Shown here in pieces: positions 9,001 through 16,963 of a stretch of DNA of 49,610 bases (its first letter is position 1; each line of letters starts with the position of its first letter). This stretch comes from Acetobacteraceae bacterium. Lineage in GTDB: Bacteria > Pseudomonadota > Alphaproteobacteria > Acetobacterales > Acetobacteraceae. Under the pieces are notes generated by a model. The model was not told the DNA's origin. It searched no databases and was given only the letters and a program-made list of their open reading frames with translations. The stretch spans positions 46,900-96,509 of the forward strand of contig PLFB01000131.1 of the NCBI GenBank assembly GCA_003137135.1. The letters are read 5' to 3'. Both the position numbers and the translations under genes were made by a program.

Positions 9001-11484
9001 CAGGTTTTCCTGATAGGCGCCGAAAACGTTTTCGTTGCCGATGGTGTAGAACTCTGTGAGCAGCGCGCCGGCGTGCTGCTCGCCAAAATTGGTCGTGGTG
9101 GGGGAGATTTCAGGATCGGCGTCGCCGTACACCGTGATGTCGGTGCCGCCATGGCCGTCGGAGGACAAGGCGAAGCGGTCGGCCGGGTTGGGATTGGCCA
9201 GGCTGTAGTCCAGCGTGCCGCCGGCGGAGAGCGAGATCAGCAAATTGCCGCCGGCGATACTTGCGCTGGTGGCGGTAAGGCCGGCGAGGTCGATGGTGTC
9301 GGAGGGGGCCAGCGAGACGATCTGCTCGTCGACGCTGGCGGGCGCATCCAGAGTGAGTTTGCCGCCGGTGCCGGCGAAGGTGATGGCGCCGCCGGTGGCG
9401 GCGGTGCCGAGCGTGAGGTCCGCGCCGGCCTCGATGCTGGCGCCGCCGGCGCCCGCAAGCGCGCCGGTCAGCACCAGCGAGCCGCCGGCGGCGATGATGA
9501 CGCCGGCGTCGGTGATCGCGGACTTGACGGTACCGGCGCCGGCGAGCGTGCCGGTTGAGGTGATCGAAAGGGCGGTAGCCGAGAAGGTGACGCCGCCCAG
9601 CGTCAAATCGCCGCTATCGGAAAAGCTGCCGGTGGCGGCAAAATTCCGCCCGGCGAGCAATGCCAGCGTGTTGGTGGCGGCGATGCTGGCGAGTTTCGAG
9701 TCGAGCGATATTTCCGTACCGACGGTGGAATTCAGGGCTTCGATGACGGAGCCGGCGCCGCTGAGAGTGATGCTGGCGGCGTCGGTGGTGATTTTGCTGT
9801 TGGCGGCAAGCTGGAAGGTGGACCCGGCGCCGATTTCATAGGCGCCGCCGGTGAGTGTGGTGCCTTTGAGATTGGAAAATGTTGCAACGCTGCTGATGTC
9901 AAAGATGTCGCCGTTCGAGACGATGATACTGCCCTGATTGGTGAACGTATCGCCGCTCGGCCCATAGATATAAAAGTAACCCCCGCTCGCGCCGGCGGCG
10001 ATGGTGCCCCGGTTGACCAGCGTCGCTTGTGCCCCTGTTTCACTGTAGAGATCGATGTCATCGGAGCTGTCTGCCGCCGACTGCACCACGTCGAGGCTGG
10101 GGCCGAGCGTCAGCGCCTGGACCGGGCCGCCATTGCTGGCGAGGTAAATATTATCGCTCGTGTCGGCGCCGCCGAAATTCAGGGTGGCGTCGTCGAGGCT
10201 GAAATTGTCATCGGTAAAGAGCGCCGCGCCGCTGCCGGCGAGGTTGATGGTGCCGGGCCCGGTGCCGCCGGCGCCGGTAAAATCATCCGTGCCGGCGAGG
10301 TAGAGCCCGCCCCCGGCGACGGTGAGGCCGAGCGTGCCTTCATAGGTCACGCCGTCCAGTTCGCCATCAATGCTCACGAGTGCGCCGCCCGCGTCCACTA
10401 CTGTGCCGCCGGTGATGGTGCCCGAAAGCGTGACGGCGCCGAGCGCGCTGCCGGCGCCGACGGCCAGCGTGCCGGTGTCGAGCAGGTCGCCGGTGATGCC
10501 GACAGTGCCGCCATTGTTGATAATGCCCGCCAGCGCCGAAAGACCAAAAGTGCCGCCGAGATCAAGCAGCGCGCCGCCGCTGACGCTGATCGCGCCGGTA
10601 TTGCTCCAGCTCGTGCTGGCAAGATTGAACACCGTGCCGGCGCCGGTCGCGCTGATCAGGCCGGTATTATTGAAACCGGCGAGACTCGACATGTCAAAAT
10701 GGTCGCCGTTCGAAACGATGATACTGCCCTGATTGGTGAACGTATCGCCGCTCGGCCCGTAGATATAAAAGTAACCCCCGCTCGCGCCGGCGGCGATGGT
10801 GTCGCGGTTGACCAGCGTCGCTTGTGCCCCTGTGTCACTGTAGAGATCGATGTCATCGTCGCTGTCAGTCGCCGACTGCACCACGTCGAGGCTGCCACCG
10901 AGCGTCAGCGCCTGGACCGGGCCGCCATTGCTGGCGAGGTAAATATTATCGCTCGTGCCGGCGCCGCCAAAATTCAGGGTGGCGTCGTTGAGGGCGAAAT
11001 TGTCATCCGTATAGAGCGCGGCGCCGTTGCCGGTGAGGTTGATGGTTCCTGGACCGGTACCGGCCGCGCCGGTGAATGCGTCCGTGCCTTCGAGGTAGAG
11101 ATCGGCGCTGGCGGCCGTCAGATTGAGGGGCGATTCGTCGGTGATATTGTCCCAGGTCGATCCAATGAACGTGAGGGTGCCGCCGGTCTGCGCGATGGTG
11201 GCGCCGATCAGGGTGCCGGTGATATCCAGCAGGCCGCTTTGCAGCGACAACTGATTCGTGGCGCCGGCGAAATCCAGCGTACCCGCGATGGTTAGTTGCG
11301 GCGCGCCGGAATCCAGCGTGAGCGAATCGACCGTGTAGGAATTGCTGGACCCGATGGTGACGTTGCTGCCGGTGCCGGCGATCGTCACGTCCGCCGTGGC
11401 GCTGTTGGCCACCGTGCCGCCCGCCCAGTCCGCAGCCGTGCCCCAAGACCCTTTTTTCCCGCTCGTCCACGTATAGCTCGTCAT
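6082..11484 (-). CDS. Giant secreted beta-repeat protein (choice-of-anchor D and RTX-like repeats)
   Basis: 1800 residues from ATG 11484, with no Sec signal peptide. The N-terminus has a WTSGKKGSWGTAADW segment typical of beta-solenoid repeat proteins. Residues about 130-530 contain a duplicated block offset by 265 residues, nearly identical in DNA. Residues about 787-1263 hold four units of the choice-of-anchor D type, each with a FGxxHAG or LGxVHVG motif and a GLDA(Y/A)FSGTSG-like motif. Residues about 1410-1520 carry RTX-like GGAGNDTF, IGGSG and GNGNDTV calcium-binding turns. The C-terminus has the DGTHSAVIDFSGTYSASDF pattern seen in exported alphaproteobacterial repeat proteins. It is most likely secreted by a type I system and works as an adhesin or surface-layer component. 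No secretion genes are nearby. The regulator at 11792-13405 is encoded upstream on the same strand. Confidence 0.85.
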   Translation of the reverse strand: MTSYTWTSGKKGSWGTAADWAGGTVANSATADVTIAGTGSNVTIGSSNSYTVDSLTLDSGAPQLTIAGTLDFAGATNQLSLQSGLLDITGTLIGATIAQTGGTLTFIGSTWDNITDESPLNLTAASADLYLEGTDAFTGAAGTGPGTINLTGNGAALYTDDNFALNDATLNFGGAGTSDNIYLASNGGPVQALTLGGSLDVVQSATDSDDDIDLYSDTGAQATLVNRDTIAAGASGGYFYIYGPSGDTFTNQGSIIVSNGDHFDMSSLAGFNNTGLISATGAGTVFNLASTSWSNTGAISVSGGALLDLGGTFGLSALAGIINNGGTVGITGDLLDTGTLAVGAGSALGAVTLSGTITGGTVVDAGGALVSIDGELDGVTYEGTLGLTVAGGGLYLAGTDDFTGAGGTGPGTINLAGSGAALFTDDNFSLDDATLNFGGADTSDNIYLASNGGPVQALTLGPSLDVVQSAADSSDDIDLYSETGAQATLVNRGTIAAGASGGYFYIYGPSGDTFTNQGSIIVSNGDIFDISSVATFSNLKGTTLTGGAYEIGAGSTFQLAANSKITTDAASITLSGAGSVIEALNSTVGTEISLDSKLASIAATNTLALLAGRNFAATGSFSDSGDLTLGGVTFSATALSITSTGTLAGAGTVKSAITDAGVIIAAGGSLVLTGALAGAGGASIEAGADLTLGTAATGGAITFAGTGGKLTLDAPASVDEQIVSLAPSDTIDLAGLTATSASIAGGNLLISLSAGGTLDYSLANPNPADRFALSSDGHGGTDITVYGDADPEISPTTTNFGEQHAGALLTEFYTIGNENVFGAYQENLDAGFAGGTGGVTGSGSVNISVQASNATAISATLSSATGGLISGTGTIGFDSDGNGIDGLGTLALPPAIVTLTGTFFNYAIADFFGNTSIDFGNVHAGAVPTDSILLANAAAQGQYSENLDAGFVGASGNLITSGTVSELAAGFESFGLLISIGATNPGDQFGQATIALISDGAGIDTLGTTALGFETIAVSAVEYDYAAPSFASTIVTLGNVHVGGADSQALTIANSGVSPNAAYQEGLDAYFSGTSGVTAAGTVNLLGAGQIDSQDLSVGLATGAAGSFSGDAYLSLISDGALTSQLGTTALPGAEIAVSGAVFAYAAPSLSSTSINLGVIHVGDAGTAFLTLSNAAADPAFTEGLDAAFSGTSGAVLASGAVNLLAAGGMDDSHLELILSTGASGTFSGTATLAEVSDGELTSGLGITSLGSQIISLIGTVDNFATLGVAQTGGAGTLTSVDSRDYRLNLGSTAQGGTALTADLEVLNTAVGLADLLGGGFTVVSASAAFSNTGIGGFTGLGAGAADTAPELTLSTAIAGTFTEVLEIEAAGSNASGYTGTLNPVYVTITGTVASLGPEVFTLTPHADDFVGGAGNDTFIAANNCLSSGDILIGGSGLNTLELTGGGTFDMTAPATLTNISQVLAVEAKGKAEQSVFLRSGFTGTLTAASGASGSGIFIYGNHDSADIILGNGNDTVYVGSDSEKISSGKGNSIFYVTSATAGATIAAGKGANILAVSGGGDVQMGAAISGVALVKIIDTAVPGTTFTANNTANLVIDGGSGADTIILDAATQSVLAGGGATFIEASMKDAGAAITANSIGSVSLDLTTSGTGTLNTGDTDLFVTLGASSNLLLSKMGFVTVDGAAGKDKLTAMAANQTLIGGASDTLIGYAGFGDMFKGTAAELNGDTISLFGGTDLVDLTNVKSSLVSALHWTRSSKGGKLSISDGTHSAVIDFSGTYSASDFTFASDGALGTYIKFV
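9900..10310 (-). repeat. Internal duplication in the giant protein, copy B
   Basis: This stretch is nearly identical in DNA to 10695-11105, at a constant offset of 795 bases (265 codons). The best-conserved part encodes the segment with YFYIYGPSGDTFTNQGS and the IYLASNGGPVQALTLG motif. Identity at silent positions suggests recent duplication or gene conversion. Confidence 0.8.
10695..11105 (-). repeat. Internal duplication in the giant protein, copy A
   Basis: This is the partner of 9900-10310, nearer the start of the gene. The two copies differ by scattered substitutions, for example TTSDN against DTSDN-type changes, while the surrounding repeats are much more diverged. Confidence 0.8.
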
Positions 11485-11791
11485 CTGGCCGACCCCTGGT
11501 CCGCTTGTCCCGTTGCGCCGTCAGACCTGCCACCACCGACCAGCGGAACGCATCGCCAACGCTGCTTTCACGCAACGAAATCGTTTTTGTGACAGAGATC
11601 GCAAACAAGTATGAACCAGGTCCCGTGGAGCTGAACCGCCATCGTGAGGACCAAGCCTATCTTTAATCCCTGCATTCCCAATGTGCGCCAGACGCCTGGC
11701 GACGCTGGAACGACGATATCATTACATAACAATTTCCCATGATCATATCACCCGTTTGGGTGAAGCCCGAACTTTTTTGCGCTGCCGTGCG
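11485..11791. other. Intergenic region upstream of the giant protein
   Basis: This 307-base stretch separates the regulator stop from the giant gene start, both on the reverse strand, so it probably carries the giant gene promoter. Two small dyads are visible: CGCCAG-ACGC-CTGGCG near 11686-11701 and CACCC-GTTT-GGGTG near 11747-11761. Neither has a T-run that would make it a clear terminator. Confidence 0.4.
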
Positions 11792-13405
11792 CTATTCGCT
11801 AACGGCCCAGGCGCCGCGCAAAGCCAGACGAAGAAGCTCGAGCTGGGTTCGGGTGCCAGTTTTTCGAAAAATTGACTTGAGCTGACTGCGAAGTGTCTCT
11901 TTCGAAACATTGAACCGCGCGCTGGCGCTATCAAGCGTGTCTTCGGTCAGGAGCGCCCGCATGAGCCGCGCTTCGGAATGTGTCAGCCCATAAAGCTGGC
12001 GAAGCCGTTCCAATGGCGTGGTGCGGCGCGATTCTGGGTCCCGTACAAACACCGCGGCTGAAGGTTGGCCAGCACCCGCAAGAAGGCCACCGCCGCTCGC
12101 CGGGCCAACCAATATCTCGTATGGCTTCTTACCCGAGGGCCGCGTGATCCTCATAACGCCACCGGGCGGGGATGCTATGACATGTCGTGCTCGTGCGGCA
12201 TCCGCGACAAGATGCCGGAGCGTGTGCCCCTCCGTCGGGGCCACGGCGATGAGTACCCCGTTATTGATTTCGAGCCCGTCACCATGCGCAGCAAATTTTT
12301 CGGCTATTTCGTTCATGCGCAGAATTTTACTTGCCGCATCCACGAGAAACACGGCGGTGTCCTGCGCATCAAGCGCTGCCTCCGCGGTCTGGGCTCGGGT
12401 CTCCAGCAAGGCGATCTGCCGGTTCAGTTGCGAAACACGAAGCAAATGCGGCGCCAGGCGCTGGAGCCGGTCAACGGCATCAAGGTCCTTCTCGGCCGTC
12501 GCGTTCGGGTAGAGTATCGTCACAATCATGTGCCGTGAACCGTCACGCTGCACAATGATGTTATGTCCTGCGGCTAGACCCTGAGGCCGGAGCCAGTCGT
12601 TATAGAATTCCGTTTCCAAAAGCGCCGATTGGGGAAATAACGCGTCCGCGGATGCGGCTACGCCCACGGGTCTTGTGGGAATACGCGTCATCCAGGGATT
12701 GATCTTCAAATAGTGGTCGTTGTACCGCTGTAAGTAATCTTCATCCCAGCCTGACCCAGACACATATAGTCCCGCGATCGCCTTTGGGTCATGTAACAAA
12801 AAAGCGCCCTTTCCGCCGGCATAGGTGGACGTAAGGGCTTCCAAGAACCTGTCCCACCCATCCGGCTGCCCAACCCCCTCATACAGTGCCGAGAGCAGTT
12901 TTGCGTCCAGGTCCTGGGCACTGGGCCGTCGTGGTGACCGGACCGTATCTTGATGGCTCGATTCATCTTCGTTGGACTTGAAAAGAGGGGACGAAAGCGT
13001 GGCCAGATGGCGTATGCGCCGTCGAACGGTGCTGACCGACGGCGGGGTCAAGTTCTGCTCGACGCAGCTCCGCCGGACCTCGGAAATCAGGTCCGGCGCC
13101 GGCATGTTGGGCGCTAAACGCCGCAAATCGACGATGGCATTGTGAACCGTTTGCTCCGTCTCGGGAGCTAAGCGCGACTTGCCGCGGCCGCCGCTGGATG
13201 TCTTCCCAAGCGCAAGCGATGGCTCGCCATTTGAACTGCGAAGCCGGCGAACCAACGTGAACACCTGGCGCTCGGAAACGCCAAGCGCGACGGCGGCTTG
13301 TCTCGCGGCGGTACGAGAACAGTGAGGTTGTTCCGAGAGAGGGACCAGAACAGACAGTCTTCGCTCGGCGTTCCGCTCCGCGATGAAACCGGCGCTTTCT
13401 TTCAT
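11792..13405 (-). CDS. TniA/Mu-type transposase N-terminal region fused to a LuxR-type regulator
   Basis: 537 residues if ATG 13405 is used; the frame is open to 13633 and ATG 13486 is another option. No start has a strong ribosome site. I chose 13405 because homology to TniA begins just after it. Residues about 10-135 match the DNA-binding N-terminus of TniA/TnsB-type transposases: a PLSE segment, an HTH with LGVSERQVFTLVRR, the SGGRGKSRL linker, and a second HTH ending PPSVSTVRRRI. The DDE catalytic domain is absent. After a charged linker, residues about 165-460 resemble the sensory part of orphan LuxR regulators (LYEGVGQPDGWDRFLEAL). Residues 473-537 are a LuxR-type HTH (LTHSEARL, VSKETLRSQLKSIFRKTG). 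It is likely a transcription factor with two kinds of DNA-binding module and could regulate the giant gene downstream. Confidence 0.8.
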   Translation of the reverse strand: MKESAGFIAERNAERRLSVLVPLSEQPHCSRTAARQAAVALGVSERQVFTLVRRLRSSNGEPSLALGKTSSGGRGKSRLAPETEQTVHNAIVDLRRLAPNMPAPDLISEVRRSCVEQNLTPPSVSTVRRRIRHLATLSSPLFKSNEDESSHQDTVRSPRRPSAQDLDAKLLSALYEGVGQPDGWDRFLEALTSTYAGGKGAFLLHDPKAIAGLYVSGSGWDEDYLQRYNDHYLKINPWMTRIPTRPVGVAASADALFPQSALLETEFYNDWLRPQGLAAGHNIIVQRDGSRHMIVTILYPNATAEKDLDAVDRLQRLAPHLLRVSQLNRQIALLETRAQTAEAALDAQDTAVFLVDAASKILRMNEIAEKFAAHGDGLEINNGVLIAVAPTEGHTLRHLVADAARARHVIASPPGGVMRITRPSGKKPYEILVGPASGGGLLAGAGQPSAAVFVRDPESRRTTPLERLRQLYGLTHSEARLMRALLTEDTLDSASARFNVSKETLRSQLKSIFRKTGTRTQLELLRLALRGAWAVSE

Positions 13406-13862
13406 GAACCAGGGGGTGACAAGTGCCGAAGGGTTCCAGGCCGCTGAAGCGGCGTTCGATCGTTGCTGAAAGTGAGTATGATACATCCGGAATAAACGCA
13501 ACAAGAAATGCCATCGAATCGAAGCCGCTTGGGCCGGAATTGGCCGCCGCATACGTGGCGCCGCGCGCATTGAAACGCCACACGGGAACGGCCGGCTTGC
13601 GCGCCACATTGGCGAGCTTCCTGAAATCTCCATTTCGGGGAGGCACGCGCGGGGGGTGATGGGAGGCTAAAGGCGCGACGACGACGAGGTGCGGCCACAC
13701 GCCGGATGTGGGGGATTCACCCCTGCATCGCTCGGGCATGGGACACGACCCGTCACCGGTCCGCGGCAAGGCCTTCATGATTTCCAATGTCCACCAAATT
13801 CTGACCGCTGAGACCGCCTATTACCAGACACACCGGGAGAGGTTATTACTTTTGCTCGAGAA
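13406..13862. other. Intergenic region between regulator fusion and tRNA-Arg
   Basis: Short frames on both strands have no recognisable products. The fusion regulator's frame stays open to 13633 but its extra N-terminal residues look non-coding. Nothing else is seen. Confidence 0.4.
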
Positions 13863-13939
13863 TGGCGTCCCCGGCGGGATTCGAACCCACGGCCCCAGGA
13901 TTAGGAATCCTGTGCTCTATCCTGCTGAGCTACGGGGAC
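13863..13939 (-). tRNA. tRNA-Arg (anticodon CCU)
   Basis: A 77-base cloverleaf reads on the reverse strand. The acceptor stem is GTCCCCG/CGGGGAC with discriminator G and an encoded CCA. The D-arm contains TAGCTCAGCAGG, the anticodon stem CAGGA/TCCTG encloses loop TTCCTAA, and the T-arm contains GGTTCGAATCC. The loop gives anticodon CCU, reading AGG. It lies just downstream of the response regulator on the same strand. Confidence 0.97.
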
Positions 13940-13969
13940 TTGAGAGGGGATTTAGACGAGTTGGGGGGG

Positions 13970-14677
13970 TTAGGGAACCGGGGCGGGATCTAGGCGGTAG
14001 CCGCCGCCTTCGGTGAGGAGGATTTTGGCCAGGGTGGGGTCGGGCTCGATTTTTTGGCGCAGGCGATAGACATGGGTTTCCAGCGTGTGGGTGGTGACGG
14101 CGGCGTTGTAGCCCCAGACTTCGTTGAGCAGGACCTGGCGCGCGACGGGTTTGCCGGCGGCGCGGTAGAGGAATTTTAGGATCGCGGCCTCTTTGTCTGT
14201 CAGGCGGATGCGTTTGTTTTTGATGGGTTCCAGCAGCTGCTTGGCGGCGGGCCGAAAAACGTAGGGGCCGATGGTGAAGACGGCGTCTTCGCTGTTTTCG
14301 AAACTGCGGAGCTGGGCACGGAGGCGGGCCAATAATTCGTTGAGGCGGAAGGGTTTGGCGATGTAGTCGTTGGCGCCGGAATCGAGGCCGCGGACGATGT
14401 CCGATTCTTCGGCGGAGCCGGTGAGCATGATGATGGGGACTTTGATGCCGCGCTTGCGCAGGGCGCGGCAGAAATCGCGGCCGTCGCCGTCGGGGAGGCC
14501 GACGTCGAGGAGGATGGCGTCGTAGCGGGCATCTGGAGCGGCGAGTTTGGCGTCCGCGGCAGCCAGACAATCGGCTTCGGTGGGCAGGAATTCGCCATCG
14601 TGTTCGAGTTGCTCGACCAAAGCGGAGCGCAAGGCGGTGTCGTCGTCAATGACGAGTATGGGGTGTTGGCTGGGCAT
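13970..14677 (-). CDS. OmpR-family response regulator
   Basis: 235 residues. The receiver domain has the acidic cluster DDD at 11-13, phospho-acceptor Asp near 58 (LLDVGLPDGDG), Thr near 86 (MLTGS) and Lys near 108 (AKPF). A winged-helix effector domain follows at about 140-230, with LTDKEAAILKFLYRAAGK and THTLETHVYRLRQKIEPD. It is a DNA-binding transcription regulator activated by phosphorylation. No histidine kinase is adjacent, so it is an orphan in this window. It is divergent from ribA, with about 117 bases between their starts. Confidence 0.93.
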   Translation of the reverse strand: MPSQHPILVIDDDTALRSALVEQLEHDGEFLPTEADCLAAADAKLAAPDARYDAILLDVGLPDGDGRDFCRALRKRGIKVPIIMLTGSAEESDIVRGLDSGANDYIAKPFRLNELLARLRAQLRSFENSEDAVFTIGPYVFRPAAKQLLEPIKNKRIRLTDKEAAILKFLYRAAGKPVARQVLLNEVWGYNAAVTTHTLETHVYRLRQKIEPDPTLAKILLTEGGGYRLDPAPVP

Positions 14678-14794
14678 GCTGGCTCCTGAACGTGGACGGT
14701 TTATAGATGATTTTTGAGATTCGGCGAATGGTTAGGTATTTTTGTTTGGGCGTCTCCCATGGCGCTTCGTCGCGAATGATCTTATTTCGTCGTC

Positions 14795-15916
14795 ATGATC
14801 CCGCAACCCGTGAATGCCGATGCCGGCCTTGGTACACCCCGCACGAGGGCGGTGCATCGGGCGATCGCGGAGGCGCGGCGGGGGGTGCCGGTGGTGCTGG
14901 CGGCGCGGCGGCCGCTGATCGTGGCGCCGGCGGAGACGGTGGGGGCGGAGGGGCTAAGGCTGATCGATTTGCTGTCGGCGCAGACGGCTTGCCTGCTGTT
15001 GGCGCCGTCGCGGGCGGCGGCGGTGCTGCAGCGGGATTTGCCGGACGCGGAGGCGGTGATCGCGCTGAAACTGGCGCGGCCGTTGATCGATACGGCGACG
15101 CTGAGGCGGGCGGCGGACCCGACGATGGAGCAGATTTTGCCGGAGTTTGAACGGGTGGCGGCGCCGGAGATGGGATTGGCGGCGCTGGCGCTGGGGAAAC
15201 TGGCGCGGCTGCTACCGGCGATGGTGGCAGCACCGGTGCGGCCGGGCTGGGCGTCGCTGCCGGCGGGGCGAGATCTATTGACCGTGCCGGCGGATGATTT
15301 GCTGGCTTATCCGGGGCTGCTCGCGGCTTCACTCACGAAGGTGGCGGAGGTGGCGGTGCCGCTGGATGGGGCGCCGGATGCGCGGTTGGTGGCGTTCCGG
15401 GCGCTGGACCAGGGGATCGAGCATATGGCGATTCTGGTTGGTGATCCGGCGGGGCAGGAGGCGCCGCTGGTGCGGGTGCATTCGGAGTGTTTTACGGGGG
15501 ATCTTTTGGGGTCTCTGCGGTGCGATTGCGGGCCGCAGTTGCGCGGGGCGATTGCGAGCATGGCAGCGGCGGGGGCTGGGGCGGTGGTGTATCTGGCGCA
15601 GGAGGGGCGGGGGATCGGCTTGATTAATAAGCTGCGGGCTTATTCCTTGCAGGATGGCGGGCTGGATACGGTGGATGCGAATCGGGCGCTGGGCTGGCAG
15701 GCGGATGAACGGAATTTTCACATCGCGGCGGCGATGCTGCGGCAGCTGGGGATGACCCGGATCAGGCTGTTGACGAATAATCCGGAGAAAGTGACGTCGC
15801 TGGCAGCGTGCGGGATCGAGATTGTTGAGCGCGTGCCGCATGCGTTTGCGCCGAATGGGGTGAATGATCGGTACCTGGCGACCAAGGCCGCGAGGTTTGG
15901 CCATTCGCTTGACTGA
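14795..15916 (+). CDS. ribA: GTP cyclohydrolase II with non-canonical N-terminal domain
   Basis: 373 residues. The C-terminal half is a complete GTP cyclohydrolase II, which converts GTP to 2,5-diamino-6-ribosylamino-4(3H)-pyrimidinone 5'-phosphate in riboflavin synthesis. Zinc cysteines lie in HSECFTGDLLGSLRCDCG near 229-246, the QEGRGIGLINKLRAY loop near 268, and LTNNPEK towards the end. The first 170 or so residues occupy the place of a RibB (DHBP synthase) domain but lack its acidic DDEDREN-type active-site motif, so RibB activity is unlikely. The downstream L,D-transpeptidase frame overlaps its end, which suggests co-transcription. Confidence 0.93.
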   Translation: MIPQPVNADAGLGTPRTRAVHRAIAEARRGVPVVLAARRPLIVAPAETVGAEGLRLIDLLSAQTACLLLAPSRAAAVLQRDLPDAEAVIALKLARPLIDTATLRRAADPTMEQILPEFERVAAPEMGLAALALGKLARLLPAMVAAPVRPGWASLPAGRDLLTVPADDLLAYPGLLAASLTKVAEVAVPLDGAPDARLVAFRALDQGIEHMAILVGDPAGQEAPLVRVHSECFTGDLLGSLRCDCGPQLRGAIASMAAAGAGAVVYLAQEGRGIGLINKLRAYSLQDGGLDTVDANRALGWQADERNFHIAAAMLRQLGMTRIRLLTNNPEKVTSLAACGIEIVERVPHAFAPNGVNDRYLATKAARFGHSLD

Positions 15917-16403
15917 GTTTGTGGTGCGCGGCGGGCTGATAAGCGGCGCGGGGCTGACGTGCCGGGTCGCGATGGGGCGAGCGGGGGTGGTCGCGCGCAA
16001 GCAGGAAGGGGATGGCGGGACCCCGGCGGGGCGGATGGCGCTGGTGCGAGTGTTTTATCGCGCTGACCGAGTGCGGCCGCCGGCTTGCGGGGTGCCGGTT
16101 GAGCCGATTGCGGTTGATGATGGTTGGTGCGATGACGCGGCGGAGCCGGCGTATAATAAGAAGGTGCGGCTGCCTTTTACGGGATCGCATGAGGCGCTTT
16201 GGCGCGGGGACGGCGTTTATGACATCGTCGGGGTGTTGGACTGGAATTTTGATCCGGTCGTGCCGGGCCGGGGGTCGGCGATATTCTTGCATGTTGCCGC
16301 GCCGGATTTTGCGCCGACGGCGGGATGTTTGGCGTTGGGCGAAGCCGACTTGCGGGCCTGCCTGGCGGCAGGCCTCACGAGCATCGCCGTGGTGGGCGTT
16401 TAG
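15864..16403 (+). CDS. L,D-transpeptidase (YkuD) family protein
   Basis: The frame from ATG 15864 gives 179 residues, but the start is probably TTG 15909 or a GTG at 15921-15924, because residues before RLTEFVVRGG overlap ribA and look arbitrary. The catalytic stretch HVAAPDFAPTAGC supplies His and Cys in the spacing of the YkuD fold (H-x(11)-C with the GC pair), and KKVRLPFTGSHEAL upstream fits the family. It would cross-link or tailor peptidoglycan. No signal peptide or transmembrane helix is visible, which is typical of the short alphaproteobacterial members. Its stop overlaps the yceI-like stop by a few bases, tail to tail. Confidence 0.85.
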   Translation: MIGTWRPRPRGLAIRLTEFVVRGGLISGAGLTCRVAMGRAGVVARKQEGDGGTPAGRMALVRVFYRADRVRPPACGVPVEPIAVDDGWCDDAAEPAYNKKVRLPFTGSHEALWRGDGVYDIVGVLDWNFDPVVPGRGSAIFLHVAAPDFAPTAGCLALGEADLRACLAAGLTSIAVVGV

Positions 16404-16963
16404 GAGGCTGAGGGGGGTTCCGGGGGCTGGCCGTTCAGGGAGATGTCGTTGGTGACGCGGATGGTCTTGCCGACCGTCATGGTCAGGCCCGTCAGACCCC
16501 AGTCGTAGCGGTTGAGCGTGCCTTCTGTATGGATGCCGGTGACCTGGCCGCCAGACGTGTCGTAGGTGATGGCCATGGTGAAGGGGTGGGTTTGGCCGCG
16601 GAGGGTTAGGTTGCCGACCAGGCTGTCGCCCTGGCAGGTGCCGGTGAAGTGGGTTTCAGGGTATTCGGCGGGGTCGAGAAAACCTTGGCTCATGGTTTGC
16701 GAGCGGATCAGGGCGTTGGGAAGTTCGAGACTGTTGACTTCGAAGGTGACGTCCACGTTGCAGGTTTTGGCGGCGAGATTGTAGTTGAGGGTGCCGTGGA
16801 GCTGACGGTAGGTGCCGGTGACATTCATGATGATGGCGTGGGAATGGGTTTGGGCGAGCATGTCGCCGGGGGTAAGTTGGAGCGACATTTGGGCGGCGTG
16901 CGCGGGGTGGGCGAGGCTGACTGGGGCCAAGGCGAGAGCGCTTAGAAGCAGGATTTTTTTCAT
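16400..16963 (-). CDS. YceI family periplasmic protein
   Basis: 187 residues from ATG 16963, where GAGGAAACCC supplies a ribosome site. The longer frame to 17032 adds residues that break the signal peptide. MKKILLLSALALAPVSLA begins a Sec signal peptide cleaved after AHA near residue 23. The mature part is a single lipocalin-like YceI domain, with HSHAIIMNVTGTY, NSLELPNALIR, PAEYPETHFTG and LTLRGQTHPFTM. YceI proteins bind isoprenoid or amphiphilic molecules in the periplasm; the specific ligand is unknown. The gene is monocistronic and convergent with the transpeptidase. Confidence 0.9.
   Translation of the reverse strand: MKKILLLSALALAPVSLAHPAHAAQMSLQLTPGDMLAQTHSHAIIMNVTGTYRQLHGTLNYNLAAKTCNVDVTFEVNSLELPNALIRSQTMSQGFLDPAEYPETHFTGTCQGDSLVGNLTLRGQTHPFTMAITYDTSGGQVTGIHTEGTLNRYDWGLTGLTMTVGKTIRVTNDISLNGQPPEPPSAS

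Noticed and set aside
6976-9558. 860-codon forward frame opposite the giant protein gene (also 10027-11295)
   Set aside because: Low-complexity Gly/Ala/Arg/Asp product caused by repeats on the other strand; no start context or known motif.
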